Part shown: in pieces, positions 1 to 5,957 of the stretch
How the letters are laid out: every line of letters begins with the position of its first letter
Numbering within the stretch: the first letter of the stretch is position 1
Source: Actinomycetota bacterium
GTDB taxonomy: Bacteria; Actinomycetota; Thermoleophilia; RBG-16-64-13
DNA length: 5,957 bases
Direction of reading: 5' to 3'
NCBI GenBank assembly: GCA_003157225.1
Contig: PMIZ01000366.1
Coordinates: 8,000 to 13,956 of the forward strand
Notes under the pieces: model-generated
Databases searched by the model: none
What the model saw: only the letters and a program-made list of their open reading frames with translations
What the model was told of the DNA's origin: nothing
Position numbers and translations under genes: made by a program

Positions 1-1632
1 GCCGGGGAAGTAGACCTCGACCCAGGCGTGGGCGTTGTTGCTGCTCACAAGATAGACGCCCTCGCTCTCCTCCTTTCCTGAGGTGAACCCCACCGCAACC
101 CGGGAGGGGATGCCGTTGAAACGGAGCAAGAGCGCCATGGCCCCAGCGAAGTGCTGGCAGTAGCCCGTTCTGGTGTCGAAGAGGAAAGCCGCGTAGGGCG
201 ACGAGTACCGACTGGCAGGCGGCGACAGCGAATAGGAATAGGACTGCCTTAGGTACTCCTCGATTCGCAGGGTGATCTGATAGGGGTCGGTCGCGTCGCC
301 GACGATGCGCTGATCTAGCGAGTAGAGCTCCACCCATTCCGAGCCGCCGGGTGCGCTATCGGGGACCGTGCTGCGCCAGGTGGCCTCCTTGTCGGGGCCG
401 GCGAGGTCGGCGATGCGGGGGAACGGAAACGTGAGATAGGCGGCGACGTTGTCGGGGTAGTCGGTTCCGAGCCCAACGAGAGCCTTGGGATCGAGGTCGG
501 GGATGATCGCAGTTAGCGAGTAGTGCCCGGCGGGACCAAGAGCGGAACTGATGCGCAAGGAGCGCATCTCGTTCATGCGAGGAGAGATCTCCCGATCCAC
601 GTTGATCGACAGGGGGTCCCCACCGAGGAAGAGGTAGTTGGTGGATGCGGACTGCATGGAGAAGTCCTCAGTGACGGTGTGGCCCGCGACTGTCAGGTCG
701 CCGGAGGGGACGTCGTAGACGTACTGCCCGCCCGCCGACCGACCGGGTATGCGTACGAGAAAGGCCTGCGACGTGGTCCAGGCAGAGCCCGTGAAGTTGT
801 CCAAGGCATTCGCCCTCCAATAGGAGGGATAGGCCGACTTCACCCGCAAGACAGCGACGTTGTGACCCGGGTCGAGTAGCTTGGGATAGTTCTGCAGCCA
901 GTTGAACGTATACACCGACCGGTTGATGCCCAGGCCCCAGTCCTGCCAGCTCCACCAAGGGGCAGCCGCCGCCGAAGGCGCGGCGGAAAGGAAGAGCAAA
1001 GCGAGCGCGCCCCCGACGGCGCCGACCGCGACACCCGCGAAGGCACTGCGCAACTTCCAGCCCGAGCGGTGAATGCCGCGCGACAGCACCAAGAGGCAGG
1101 CCGCCAAGACTAGGAAAGTGAACGCCAACGCGAGGTCACGAGGTGAGCCGTCCACGGTCAAGCCGAACCCAAGGAGGGCGAGGATGAGCACGATCCCCGG
1201 AAGGGGTCTGCGTAGGCCAAGCGAGACGAACGCCGCCGCGCCCGTGAGCCAATAGACGATGAAGGCGAGCAGGAGGGTGAGCTCAGGTGAATCGAAGAGG
1301 GCCAATGGGAACGGGGTGCTCCGGTATAGAAGCGCTCCTCGGTATAGCTGCTCCGCATAGTAGTGGTACTGGGCACTCGCCCCGTTCACTGTGCCGGGAA
1401 GGGGCGTGACCGTTCGAATCAGCACATAGCAGGCGAGCGGCAGGAGCACGAGGGTGACCGGCCACAGTCTCCGATGGACGAGTCCGGGGGCCGCGCAGAA
1501 GACGGCTAGAAAGACAGCGCGCGTGAGGACGGTGGCCATGGAAGGCTGGACCACCCGGTTGAATGCCAGCGCGCCGACCAGCGCCAAGCCAAGGAAGCAG
1601 ATGAAGTAGAGGATGCGGGGTAGAGCCTTCAC
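1..1632 (-). CDS. TgpA-like membrane transglutaminase, C-terminus cut by window edge
   Basis: Reading the minus strand from a GTG at 1632-1630 gives an uninterrupted frame of 544 codons that runs off the left edge. Residues 1-220 are mostly hydrophobic, with about six or seven membrane segments (roughly 7-23, 34-50, 57-73, 116-138, 144-160, 166-184 and 197-217). An extracytoplasmic region follows, with the YWRANALDNFTGSAW motif (271-285) typical of the region before the TgpA core. The Transglut_core signature comes next: TGYCQHFAGAMALLLR with Cys492 as likely nucleophile, GIPSRVAVGF (507-516), and NAHAWVEVYFPG with His535. The catalytic Asp and any C-terminal TM/DUF4129 part lie outside the window. 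The family is homologous to transglutaminases and cysteine proteases; its substrate here is unknown. The gene lies 7 nt after the DUF58 gene, third in the MoxR-DUF58-transglutaminase operon. The GTG start is supported by GAGG five bases upstream; no better in-frame start exists nearby. Family call is confident, reaction is not. Confidence 0.93.
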   Translation of the reverse strand, partial: MKALPRILYFICFLGLALVGALAFNRVVQPSMATVLTRAVFLAVFCAAPGLVHRRLWPVTLVLLPLACYVLIRTVTPLPGTVNGASAQYHYYAEQLYRGALLYRSTPFPLALFDSPELTLLLAFIVYWLTGAAAFVSLGLRRPLPGIVLILALLGFGLTVDGSPRDLALAFTFLVLAACLLVLSRGIHRSGWKLRSAFAGVAVGAVGGALALLFLSAAPSAAAAPWWSWQDWGLGINRSVYTFNWLQNYPKLLDPGHNVAVLRVKSAYPSYWRANALDNFTGSAWTTSQAFLVRIPGRSAGGQYVYDVPSGDLTVAGHTVTEDFSMQSASTNYLFLGGDPLSINVDREISPRMNEMRSLRISSALGPAGHYSLTAIIPDLDPKALVGLGTDYPDNVAAYLTFPFPRIADLAGPDKEATWRSTVPDSAPGGSEWVELYSLDQRIVGDATDPYQITLRIEEYLRQSYSYSLSPPASRYSSPYAAFLFDTRTGYCQHFAGAMALLLRFNGIPSRVAVGFTSGKEESEGVYLVSSNNAHAWVEVYFPG

Positions 1633-1637
1633 GCGTT

Positions 1638-1641
1638 CCTC
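1638..1641 (-). promoter_or_regulatory. Ribosome binding site of the transglutaminase gene, overlapping the DUF58 stop
   Basis: On the minus strand GAGG (1641-1638) lies five bases before the GTG at 1632. It shares two bases with the TGA stop of the DUF58 gene (1642-1640). This decides the non-ATG start and suggests translational coupling. A second GTG at 1643 is out of frame and stops within five codons. Confidence 0.7.
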
Positions 1642-3019
1642 ACTGGGTAGCGGTCCCGGTTGCTCGACGCTGCTGCAACAGCGAGAGGTTCTGCAACAGG
1701 TCGTCGCTTCGGCTGAGAGTCAGGCAGGGGATGCCCGCCGACGAGAGAGACAAGAGGAGCGCCCGGGCTTCGGTGGGGAGCGCGCCTGCCATAGGGGCAG
1801 TGGTGGTCGCCCCCGCCGCGGCCTCATCACCACGCGGCATCCCCGGACGGTCCTCACGGGCGGGCAGGAAAGGCAGCAGGGTGGAGACGCGGTCCTCGGC
1901 CTGACCGCCGAAAGACGCTGGAACGACGTACAGGAAGCCGAGTCTCGCTCCCTCTTCGTGCAACTGGAGAAGGGTTCGCACCAGGTGGCGGTCGAGGGAG
2001 AGGCTGACGAGAGTGATGCTCTGAGCGCACACCGAGTGGGGACCACCGGTGCGCAGATGGGGTAAAGCGCTGACCAAGGGCGCGGAGGCGTTCGGCTGGG
2101 TCTCGGCGAGCGCCTGCATCAGAGCCCGCCGGCCGCTGCCGTCGGCCGACAGCCGCACCTCGCGCCACTTGCGTTCGTGACAGAGCAGCGTGACACCGCG
2201 ATTGACTCGAAGGACGAAGTCGGCGATGCTGCCGGTGGCCCGGACAGCGAGTTCGAAGTTGGTGTCGGGCAACCGGCCGGCCACCTGTTCGCTGGTGCCG
2301 TCGAGGAGCAGGGTGACGTCGGCCCCGGCCGGTTCGTCCATCTCGCGGATCATCAGGTTGCCGGTCTTGGCCGTGCTCTTCCAGTCGATGTGACTGAGCG
2401 GCTCTCCTGGCTGATGGGGACGCACTCCCCTGAACTCGGAGGCGCCGAACCTGAGCAGCCCGTGCCGGCCGCTCCAATCCTGTTTGAGGCCTATGTCCGG
2501 ATAGAGGGCGCAGGACTCGAGATGCACGATACGCGGGAGCACAGTCACGACGAAGGGTTCGGCGAGCTTGTGGGCAGCCTTGGCGAGGCCGAGAGCATCC
2601 TCGGCGAGGCCCACGGTGGCCGGCAATACGTGCACACCTCGGTTGACCCGGCCTGTCCGGCCCCTCAGCACCCTCTCCCCGTGGGGACCGATGCTATCCA
2701 CTTCCAGATCGAGGTCCAGAGCGCTCATGCCTGCCAGCTGGCTATGGAGCGCCAGCTCCGGTCCGGGCAGAAGAGATTCATTCTTGACCCGAAAGACGAT
2801 TTCAGGTTCGTCACCGGCGACCGGACGATCGGGGGTCAAGGTACGGGTCGCTCGGGTCTTGCGGCCGGTCAGAAGAACCGACAGCCAGGAGAGTATTACG
2901 GCGGCCAAGAACGCGAACGCGAAGAGATAGAGCTCCCACGTGCCCACTGTCCGCCCCGCCAGATACGTCGTGGCGGCCAGGCCAAGAAGCGCGTAGCCGC
3001 GGAGGGTCGGGCGGGCCAC
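1640..3019 (-). CDS. DUF58 domain-containing membrane-anchored protein
   Basis: The 459-residue protein starts with GTG at 3019. Two hydrophobic segments (about 8-24 and 29-50) anchor it near the N-terminus. A beta-rich stretch with FRVKNESLLPGPELAL (76-91) follows. The DUF58 signature is FRGVRPHQPGEPLSHIDWKS (196-215), continuing into TAKTGNLMIREMDE. A von Willebrand A-like strand, ADVTLLLDGTSE, ends at 244. In this family that site often reads D-x-S-x-S; here it is D240-G-T242-S-E244, so metal binding may be altered. The C-terminal third keeps the alternating strand-helix pattern of a vWA-like fold, including ITLVSLSLD (335-343), GFLYVVPASF (361-370) and GIPCLTLSRSDDLLQNL. Residues about 386-414 are a low-complexity Ala/Thr/Gly linker. 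DUF58 proteins are usually encoded next to MoxR ATPases, which are thought to remodel them. The gene begins 3 nt after the MoxR stop with a weak GGCGGA site six bases before the GTG, so coupling is likely. Biochemical function is not established. Confidence 0.92.
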   Translation of the reverse strand: MARPTLRGYALLGLAATTYLAGRTVGTWELYLFAFAFLAAVILSWLSVLLTGRKTRATRTLTPDRPVAGDEPEIVFRVKNESLLPGPELALHSQLAGMSALDLDLEVDSIGPHGERVLRGRTGRVNRGVHVLPATVGLAEDALGLAKAAHKLAEPFVVTVLPRIVHLESCALYPDIGLKQDWSGRHGLLRFGASEFRGVRPHQPGEPLSHIDWKSTAKTGNLMIREMDEPAGADVTLLLDGTSEQVAGRLPDTNFELAVRATGSIADFVLRVNRGVTLLCHERKWREVRLSADGSGRRALMQALAETQPNASAPLVSALPHLRTGGPHSVCAQSITLVSLSLDRHLVRTLLQLHEEGARLGFLYVVPASFGGQAEDRVSTLLPFLPAREDRPGMPRGDEAAAGATTTAPMAGALPTEARALLLSLSSAGIPCLTLSRSDDLLQNLSLLQQRRATGTATQ

Positions 3020-3022
3020 GTT

Positions 3023-4090
3023 CTATCCGCCGGCCTGCGGCACCGGAACGGTCTCGAGAAGCTTGGACACCAGGGATTCAGCGCTCACACCATGCACCTT
3101 CGCATCCGGCGAGAGCATGACGCGGTGGGCGAGGCAGCGTACGGCCAGGTCTTTGACGTCCTTGGGGACCACGAAGTCACGGCCTCGCAGGAGGGCTAGC
3201 GCCTTGGAGGCCCGCATGAGGGCAATGCCGGCCCGCGGGCTGGCCCCCAGATAGACATCTCGATGCTCCCGCGTGGCCGTCAAGATGTCGACGACATAGC
3301 GCCGGAGGGCCGGGGCCACGCGCACGCGTGTGACAGCCTGGGTCATGGCCAGGGCCTCTTCTCCGTCGAGCACGGGACGTAACTCGGCCAGCGGGTTGTG
3401 CGAGGTCTGTTCTTGGATGATGTCCTCTTCGGCTTCGGCCGAGGGATAGCCGAGGCTCAGACGCATCATGAACCGGTCGAGCTGGGCTTCGGGAAGCGGA
3501 TAGGTGCCCTCGTACTCGATGGGGTTCTGGGTGGCTATGACCATGAAGGGCGGGGCGATGGGGTGAGTGACATTGTCAATGGTCGCCTGGCGTTCCTCCA
3601 TGCACTCGAGGAGGCTGGACTGCGTCTTCGGCGAGGCCCGGTTGATCTCGTCGGCAAGCACGATGTTCGCGAAGATAGGCCCGGGACGGAACTCGAACTC
3701 ACCCGTCTTCTGGTTGAAGACACTGACGCCGGTCACGTCGCTGGGGAGCAGGTCGGGCGTGAACTGCACCCGGGCGAAGCGGCAATCGATCGAACGGGCG
3801 ATGGACTTCGCGAGAAGCGTCTTGCCGACGCCAGGAAAGTCCTCGACGATGATATGGCCTCCGGCGAGCAGAGCCACGACACACGCCCGGATGACCTGTT
3901 CTTTGCCTAGGATCACCGATCCGATGCTGGCCGCGATCCCCGCCGCTCGCTGAGCGACCTCTCTCATTTCGTCGTCTTGCAGGACGGCGCCATGGTGGGG
4001 GCGAAGTTCTCTATCCGCTTCCATCTGATTGAGCGTGACAGCGTCCGAAATCGAGCCTGGGTCCACGGGGCCGTAGATCCTATCGGGCAT
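3023..4090 (-). CDS. MoxR-family AAA+ ATPase
   Basis: A 355-residue cytoplasmic AAA+ ATPase. Visible motifs: [19 protein letters not shown] (61-79) leading to the Walker A loop DFPGVGKT (84-91, Lys90); Walker B IVLADE (143-148) followed by [18 protein letters not shown]; sensor 1 ATQNP (186-190); LDRFMMR (204-210) with a likely arginine finger; and the sensor 2 region GASPRAG (282-288, Arg286). The lid domain with [17 protein letters not shown] closes the protein. MoxR ATPases form hexameric rings and act as chaperone-like remodelers of vWA-type partners; here the partner is probably the DUF58 protein encoded 3 nt downstream. The length is slightly above the usual 320-330 residues because of an N-terminal extension of about 40 residues that looks unstructured. 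ATG at 4090 is preferred because GAGGG lies five bases upstream; later methionines (23 and 42) lack as good a site. First gene of the operon and divergent from the gene at 4234. Confidence 0.95.
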   Translation of the reverse strand: MPDRIYGPVDPGSISDAVTLNQMEADRELRPHHGAVLQDDEMREVAQRAAGIAASIGSVILGKEQVIRACVVALLAGGHIIVEDFPGVGKTLLAKSIARSIDCRFARVQFTPDLLPSDVTGVSVFNQKTGEFEFRPGPIFANIVLADEINRASPKTQSSLLECMEERQATIDNVTHPIAPPFMVIATQNPIEYEGTYPLPEAQLDRFMMRLSLGYPSAEAEEDIIQEQTSHNPLAELRPVLDGEEALAMTQAVTRVRVAPALRRYVVDILTATREHRDVYLGASPRAGIALMRASKALALLRGRDFVVPKDVKDLAVRCLAHRVMLSPDAKVHGVSAESLVSKLLETVPVPQAGG

Positions 4091-4178
4091 GGTTACCCTC
4101 GCAGTCGTCTGGCAGCCGGGGGGCCGAGATGCGGGTCCGAAGCGGCCGCGCCCCGCGCGCCGGGTGATGTTCTGGGGG

Positions 4179-4184
4179 ATTGTA
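4179..4184 (-). promoter_or_regulatory. Candidate -10 element for the MoxR operon
   Basis: The minus strand reads TACAAT at 4184-4179, one mismatch from TATAAT, about 90 bases before the MoxR ATG. With a 17-nt spacer the -35 position holds AATATG (4207-4202), a poor match, so activity would need an activator or rests on the -10 alone. Predicted leader is about 80 nt and very GC-rich. Confidence 0.35.
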
Positions 4185-4207
4185 CCTCAGAGCGGGTACT
4201 TCATATT
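4180..4207 (+). promoter_or_regulatory. Candidate promoter for the DUF1003-like gene
   Basis: TTGTAC (4180-4185) and CATATT (4202-4207) are separated by 16 nt and point toward the gene at 4234. Both hexamers are imperfect. The -35 would overlap the opposing TACAAT, making the two promoters mutually exclusive. The implied transcript would start near 4214, giving a leader of about 20 nt. Confidence 0.3.
4182..4199. repeat. Short inverted repeat, possible operator
   Basis: GTACC (4182-4186) and GGTAC (4195-4199) form a perfect 5-bp inverted repeat with an 8-nt spacer. It lies between the proposed -35 and -10 of the plus-strand promoter and touches the minus-strand -10. The position suits a regulator site, but such short arms can occur by chance. 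Confidence 0.3.
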
Positions 4208-4213
4208 GGGTGC

Positions 4214-4231
4214 CATCAACGAAAGGTGATG
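4214..4231 (+). promoter_or_regulatory. Ribosome binding site held in the loop of a small inverted repeat
   Basis: AAAGGTGAT (4222-4230) is a strong match to the 16S anti-Shine-Dalgarno and ends three bases before the ATG at 4234, which decides that start over a TTG at 4180 in the same frame. CATCA (4214-4218) can pair with TGATG (4227-4231), placing AAAGG in the loop. The stem is only 5 bp and probably weak. Confidence 0.5.
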
Positions 4232-4233
4232 CC

Positions 4234-4767
4234 ATGAGCCTCTTCGAGTATGTTCCTCATCCCCGCATAGAGCTTCGCCGCAACAAACCCCCGAAGAAAG
4301 TCCGGGACCAGCATGGGCTCGGTTTCAACGGCCGGCTCGCGCGAGTGATCACCGAAGGCGTGGGGACGATGTGGTGCGCGTACGCCTTCGCGGCGTTGGC
4401 GCTTGTCGCTCTGCCCCAAGCGATACGCAGCGGCGCGCTCACCACGGTCCAATGGATATCGCAGACCTTCATCCAGCTGGTGCTTCTCTCCATCATCATG
4501 GTGGGCCAGCAGGTCATCAGCGTGGCCTCGGACGACCGTGCGATACGCACCTATGACGACGCCGAAGCCGTCCTGCACGAGGCGCAGCAGATCCAGGCTC
4601 ATCTGGCGATCCAGGACGCGGCTCTGGAGGAGCTGGCCAAGCGGCTGGGAATGGATCCCGGCGAGCTGCCGCGAGCGATTGGGAGAGCGACGGACGTGGC
4701 GCCGGGCGCACAGGTCGCAGTTGGGCCGGTCACGCAGCAGGGAGGGCAGGCACCCGCGGGCGCGTAG
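4234..4767 (+). CDS. Two-TM membrane protein with cytosolic coiled coil, DUF1003-like
   Basis: A 177-residue protein. The N-terminus is basic and polar (RIELRRNKPPKKVR, 11-24). Two membrane helices follow at about 43-63 (MWCAYAFAALALVAL) and 75-97 (ISQTFIQLVLLSIIMVGQQV). Then comes SVASDDRAIRTYDDAEAVL and a helical, probably coiled-coil stretch (about 103-138) ending in AALEELAKRL. The tail (145-177) is Gly/Ala/Pro/Gln-rich and likely disordered. The order of two TMs, a short loop, a conserved Gln/Asp/Arg stretch after TM2 and a long amphipathic helix resembles DUF1003 and the low-affinity iron permease family, neither of which gives a secure function. I rely on topology and general pattern, not on a diagnostic motif. 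The longer reading from TTG at 4180 would begin inside the proposed promoter and is rejected. The gene is divergent from the MoxR operon and convergent with the next gene. Confidence 0.85.
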   Translation: MSLFEYVPHPRIELRRNKPPKKVRDQHGLGFNGRLARVITEGVGTMWCAYAFAALALVALPQAIRSGALTTVQWISQTFIQLVLLSIIMVGQQVISVASDDRAIRTYDDAEAVLHEAQQIQAHLAIQDAALEELAKRLGMDPGELPRAIGRATDVAPGAQVAVGPVTQQGGQAPAGA

Positions 4768-4782
4768 CCGAACTGGCTGGAG

Positions 4783-5352
4783 CTAGGGTCCCGCTACGGC
4801 GGCAGCTACCAGTGCCTTCAGATCACCCTCCGGTCTCCAGACTTTCCCCTGCCGTCCGATGAGACCGTGATCGAGATCGAGCGTGAAGGTCAGGGTCTCG
4901 CGGCCCTCGAACACGAACGTGACGGTGGAGATAGCGCCGGCCGTGCCGGTCGCCCCCGAGAGCGTCGCGGCTACGTCGGGGGTTACCTCCTTGGCCCCCT
5001 GGATGGCCTGGCTCAGGGCCCGCGCGGCCGGTAGCTCCGAAGTGACGCCGTAGCTGGTGAGCTTGCCTTCTTTGTTGGGCACGAAGATGCTGACGAATGC
5101 AGCATCCTTGACCTTGCCCAGGTCGGTGGCGGCGGGTAGTTCGGTGAGGTCATAGGGGGATGTGACCGTGGGAGTGGACGTGGCCGAGACCTGGGCGGCC
5201 CGGCGGGCTTGGTCGTGGCTGCGATCGACCAGGACAAGCGTCACCGCGATGATCGCGATGACAATGATCAGCGCGGCAACGGTCGCGGTAAGCCACTTCC
5301 GTGGCACGCGCCGTCTGAGGAGACCCTGTTTGTCTTCCGCGTCGCCGGACAT
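4783..5352 (-). CDS. Single-pass anchored extracytoplasmic protein of unknown function
   Basis: A 189-residue protein that I do not recognise. A short charged cytosolic segment with RRRVPRK (13-19) precedes one strong membrane helix (about 20-42, LTATVAALIIVIAIIAVTLV). A Ser/Thr/Pro-rich linker (55-67) leads to a folded outer domain (about 68-186). This domain contains KDAAFVSIFVPNKEGKLTSY (82-101), STVTFVFEGRETLTFTLDL (142-160) and GLIGRQGKVWRPEGDLKALV (163-182), suggesting a small alpha/beta fold ending in a beta hairpin plus helix. Positive charges before the helix predict an N-in, C-out orientation. The ATG at 5352 is chosen because AAGGGG lies six bases upstream; a TTG at 5388 would add 12 residues without a good site. 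Its stop is 15 nt from the convergent stop at 4767. No cysteines or evident catalytic motif are present. Confidence 0.82.
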   Translation of the reverse strand: MSGDAEDKQGLLRRRVPRKWLTATVAALIIVIAIIAVTLVLVDRSHDQARRAAQVSATSTPTVTSPYDLTELPAATDLGKVKDAAFVSIFVPNKEGKLTSYGVTSELPAARALSQAIQGAKEVTPDVAATLSGATGTAGAISTVTFVFEGRETLTFTLDLDHGLIGRQGKVWRPEGDLKALVAAAVAGP

Positions 5353-5493
5353 GGCAGCCCCTTGAAGCTCGACCTGTTGTGTGCTCAACTGGCACGGGGT
5401 GACCTAGAACTCGCCCCTCACGGCGCAAGGTTACCTCGACAGTGAGTGCAGCGCCAGCGTGCTCTTGTCGACGTTTTCTCTGTCAGTGCTCCG

Positions 5494-5517
5494 CCGGGAG
5501 GTCGGCCGGCCTCCCGG
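5494..5517. repeat. Perfect 8-bp inverted repeat with 8-nt spacer
   Basis: CCGGGAGG (5494-5501) is complementary to CCTCCCGG (5510-5517). With one bulged G the stem extends two more pairs. No T-run follows on either strand, so it does not look like an intrinsic terminator. It could be an operator or an RNA hairpin. Confidence 0.55.
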
Positions 5518-5521
5518 GCGC

Positions 5522-5537
5522 CCGCGACTTGTCGCGG
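5522..5537. repeat. Perfect 7-bp palindrome with 2-nt centre
   Basis: CCGCGAC (5522-5528) and GTCGCGG (5531-5537) surround TT. It begins 4 bp after the preceding inverted repeat. The two-base centre suits a dimeric DNA-binding protein better than an RNA loop, though a 6-bp stem with a 4-nt loop is also possible. Confidence 0.55.
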
Positions 5538-5612
5538 ACGACGAGCGGCACAAGAAGCATGCACCCTGAGCGGCGCAAAAGGCGCGCGGCTACAGGATTT
5601 TCGTGACCGGAC

Positions 5613-5623
5613 GATAATATACA
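5613..5623 (+). promoter_or_regulatory. AT-rich -10-like patch upstream of the secreted protein gene
   Basis: The sequence GATAATATACA is the most AT-rich run in the intergenic region and contains GATAAT (5613-5618) and TAATAT (5615-5620). No convincing TTGACA-like -35 sits 15-18 bases upstream. Transcription from it would start close to 5625-5630, just before the first leader hairpin. Confidence 0.35.
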
Positions 5624-5631
5624 GAAATTGA

Positions 5632-5648
5632 GGCACGGTATTCGTGCC
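5632..5648 (+). promoter_or_regulatory. First leader hairpin or operator
   Basis: GGCACG (5632-5637) pairs perfectly with CGTGCC (5643-5648) around GTATT; a G-U pair can close the loop to three bases. It would lie near the 5' end of a transcript from the -10-like patch. It may stabilise the mRNA or be a protein site on DNA. Confidence 0.4.
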
Positions 5649-5673
5649 CCGTTGCTGTGGGCGAAGTGGACGG

Positions 5674-5702
5674 GCGTGTGGGAGCCCATGCGCGAGGGAG
5701 GA
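5674..5702 (+). promoter_or_regulatory. Second leader hairpin abutting a strong Shine-Dalgarno
   Basis: Bases 5674-5682 can pair with 5685-5693. The stem is GCG, two G-U wobbles, then TGGG with CCCA, and needs a loop of about four bases. The next base begins GAGGGAGGA (5694-5702), a strong purine-rich ribosome site ending three bases before the ATG at 5706. Confidence 0.45.
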
Positions 5703-5705
5703 ACC

Positions 5706-5957
5706 ATGGTGGACAAGCCAGAGGACGGGGGCGGCCCGGACAATGCGATCTCGCGGACTGTCGGTCGGAGACCGTCGACACGTCGAAGGTTCGCAGCACT
5801 CATCGGCGTGACCGTGGCCGCTGTCGTAATCGGCTTGGGGATAGCTCCCAGCGCTTTCGCCACCAACCCCAAGCCGGTGCAGACCTACTACGTCCCATAC
5901 TACGAAAACGATCTGCTGACGGCGTTCCAGACGCTTGCCGGGAATACGACTCCCTCG
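5706..5957 (+). CDS. Secreted protein with Tat-like signal peptide, 3' end beyond window
   Basis: Only the first 84 codons are visible. The N-terminus is a long polar segment (1-20). A basic region follows with T25-R26-R27-R28-F29, which fits the [S/T]RRxF twin-arginine pattern. A moderately hydrophobic stretch (30-47) then leads to a signal peptidase site after Ala52 (SAFA, then TN). The mature part begins NPKPVQTYYVPYYENDLLTA. I loosely recall similar openings in large secreted surface proteins, but the visible part is too short to assign a family. The ATG at 5706 is supported by GAGGGAGGA three bases upstream; a GTG directly after it would differ by one residue. The gene is divergent from the anchored protein at 4783-5352 and has its own leader hairpins. 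Confidence 0.8.
   Translation, partial: MVDKPEDGGGPDNAISRTVGRRPSTRRRFAALIGVTVAAVVIGLGIAPSAFATNPKPVQTYYVPYYENDLLTAFQTLAGNTTPS

Larger units (their letters stand above)
5353..5705. other. 353-bp divergent intergenic region with several palindromes
   Basis: No supported gene is present. Small frames crossing it lack ribosome sites or overlap better genes. The left third, upstream of the minus-strand gene, has only a weak promoter-like pair on the minus strand (TTGCGC, 16 nt, TAGGTC at 5428-5401). The middle carries two adjacent palindromes and the right third an AT-rich patch with leader hairpins, all listed separately. No obvious riboswitch consensus was recognised. Confidence 0.7.

Noticed and set aside
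2177..3199. Long plus-strand open frame of 340 codons opposite the DUF58 gene
   Set aside because: It lies antisense to a gene with clear family motifs, crosses the DUF58/MoxR junction and shows no domain or plausible ribosome site. It is a shadow of high-GC codon bias.
1..4090. MoxR-DUF58-transglutaminase cluster as a possible new system
   Set aside because: This gene trio is a widespread known module; gene order and motifs here are typical.
4091..4105. GGTTACC-CTCG-CAGT stretch that recurs at 5429-5442 as GGTTACCTCGACAGT
   Set aside because: The first copy is mainly the reverse complement of the MoxR ribosome site and start context. The second differs by indels, so chance or shared ribosome-site sequence explains it.
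5381..5395. GTGC...GCAC inverted repeat just upstream of the anchored protein gene
   Set aside because: Arms are only 4 bp with a 7-nt centre, which is common by chance.
5150..5428. Minus-strand frame of 92 codons from a TTG at 5428, preceded by GAGGTAACC
   Set aside because: It has a Shine-Dalgarno-like stretch but overlaps the anchored protein gene in another frame. Its product is Arg-rich shadow sequence without a fold signal.
5418..5636. Minus-strand frame ending in RWRCTHCRGNLAP, resembling half a zinc ribbon
   Set aside because: Only one CxxC pair is present, the frame runs through the palindromes and AT-rich patch, and no ribosome site precedes it. A gene remnant cannot be excluded but is not supported.

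Overview
The window is GC-rich, densely coded DNA with clear Shine-Dalgarno sequences and several GTG starts. This fits a high-GC Gram-positive, actinobacterial-type chromosome. No marker gene fixes the taxon, and another high-GC phylum such as Chloroflexota is not excluded. I see no tRNA, rRNA, CRISPR array, insertion sequence or phage gene.

Left part (positions 1-4090, all minus strand): a compact three-gene operon read right to left. It encodes a MoxR-family AAA+ ATPase (3023-4090), a DUF58 membrane-anchored protein (1640-3019) and a TgpA-like multi-pass membrane transglutaminase (1-1632). The window edge cuts the transglutaminase just after its catalytic Cys and His. Gaps between the genes are 3 and 7 nt, and the ribosome binding site of the transglutaminase overlaps the DUF58 stop codon. 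This is a widely conserved module: the ATPase is thought to act as a chaperone-like remodeler on the DUF58 partner, and the transglutaminase domain sits outside the membrane.

Middle part: a 143-bp divergent intergenic region (4091-4233) holds candidate back-to-back promoters and a small inverted repeat between them. A plus-strand gene for a two-TM, coiled-coil-tailed membrane protein resembling DUF1003 follows (4234-4767). It converges, with 15 nt between the stop codons, on a minus-strand gene for a single-pass anchored extracytoplasmic protein of unknown function (4783-5352).

Right part: a 353-bp non-coding region (5353-5705) carries two adjacent perfect palindromes, an AT-rich promoter-like patch and two leader hairpins. 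The second hairpin abuts a very strong Shine-Dalgarno sequence. It leads into the start of a secreted protein with a Tat-like signal peptide (5706 to the window end, partial).

Overall this is envelope-oriented gene content. The MoxR/DUF58/transglutaminase module is known, and I found no convincing undescribed system. The most interesting points are the regulatory layouts of the two divergent intergenic regions and the unidentified envelope proteins.
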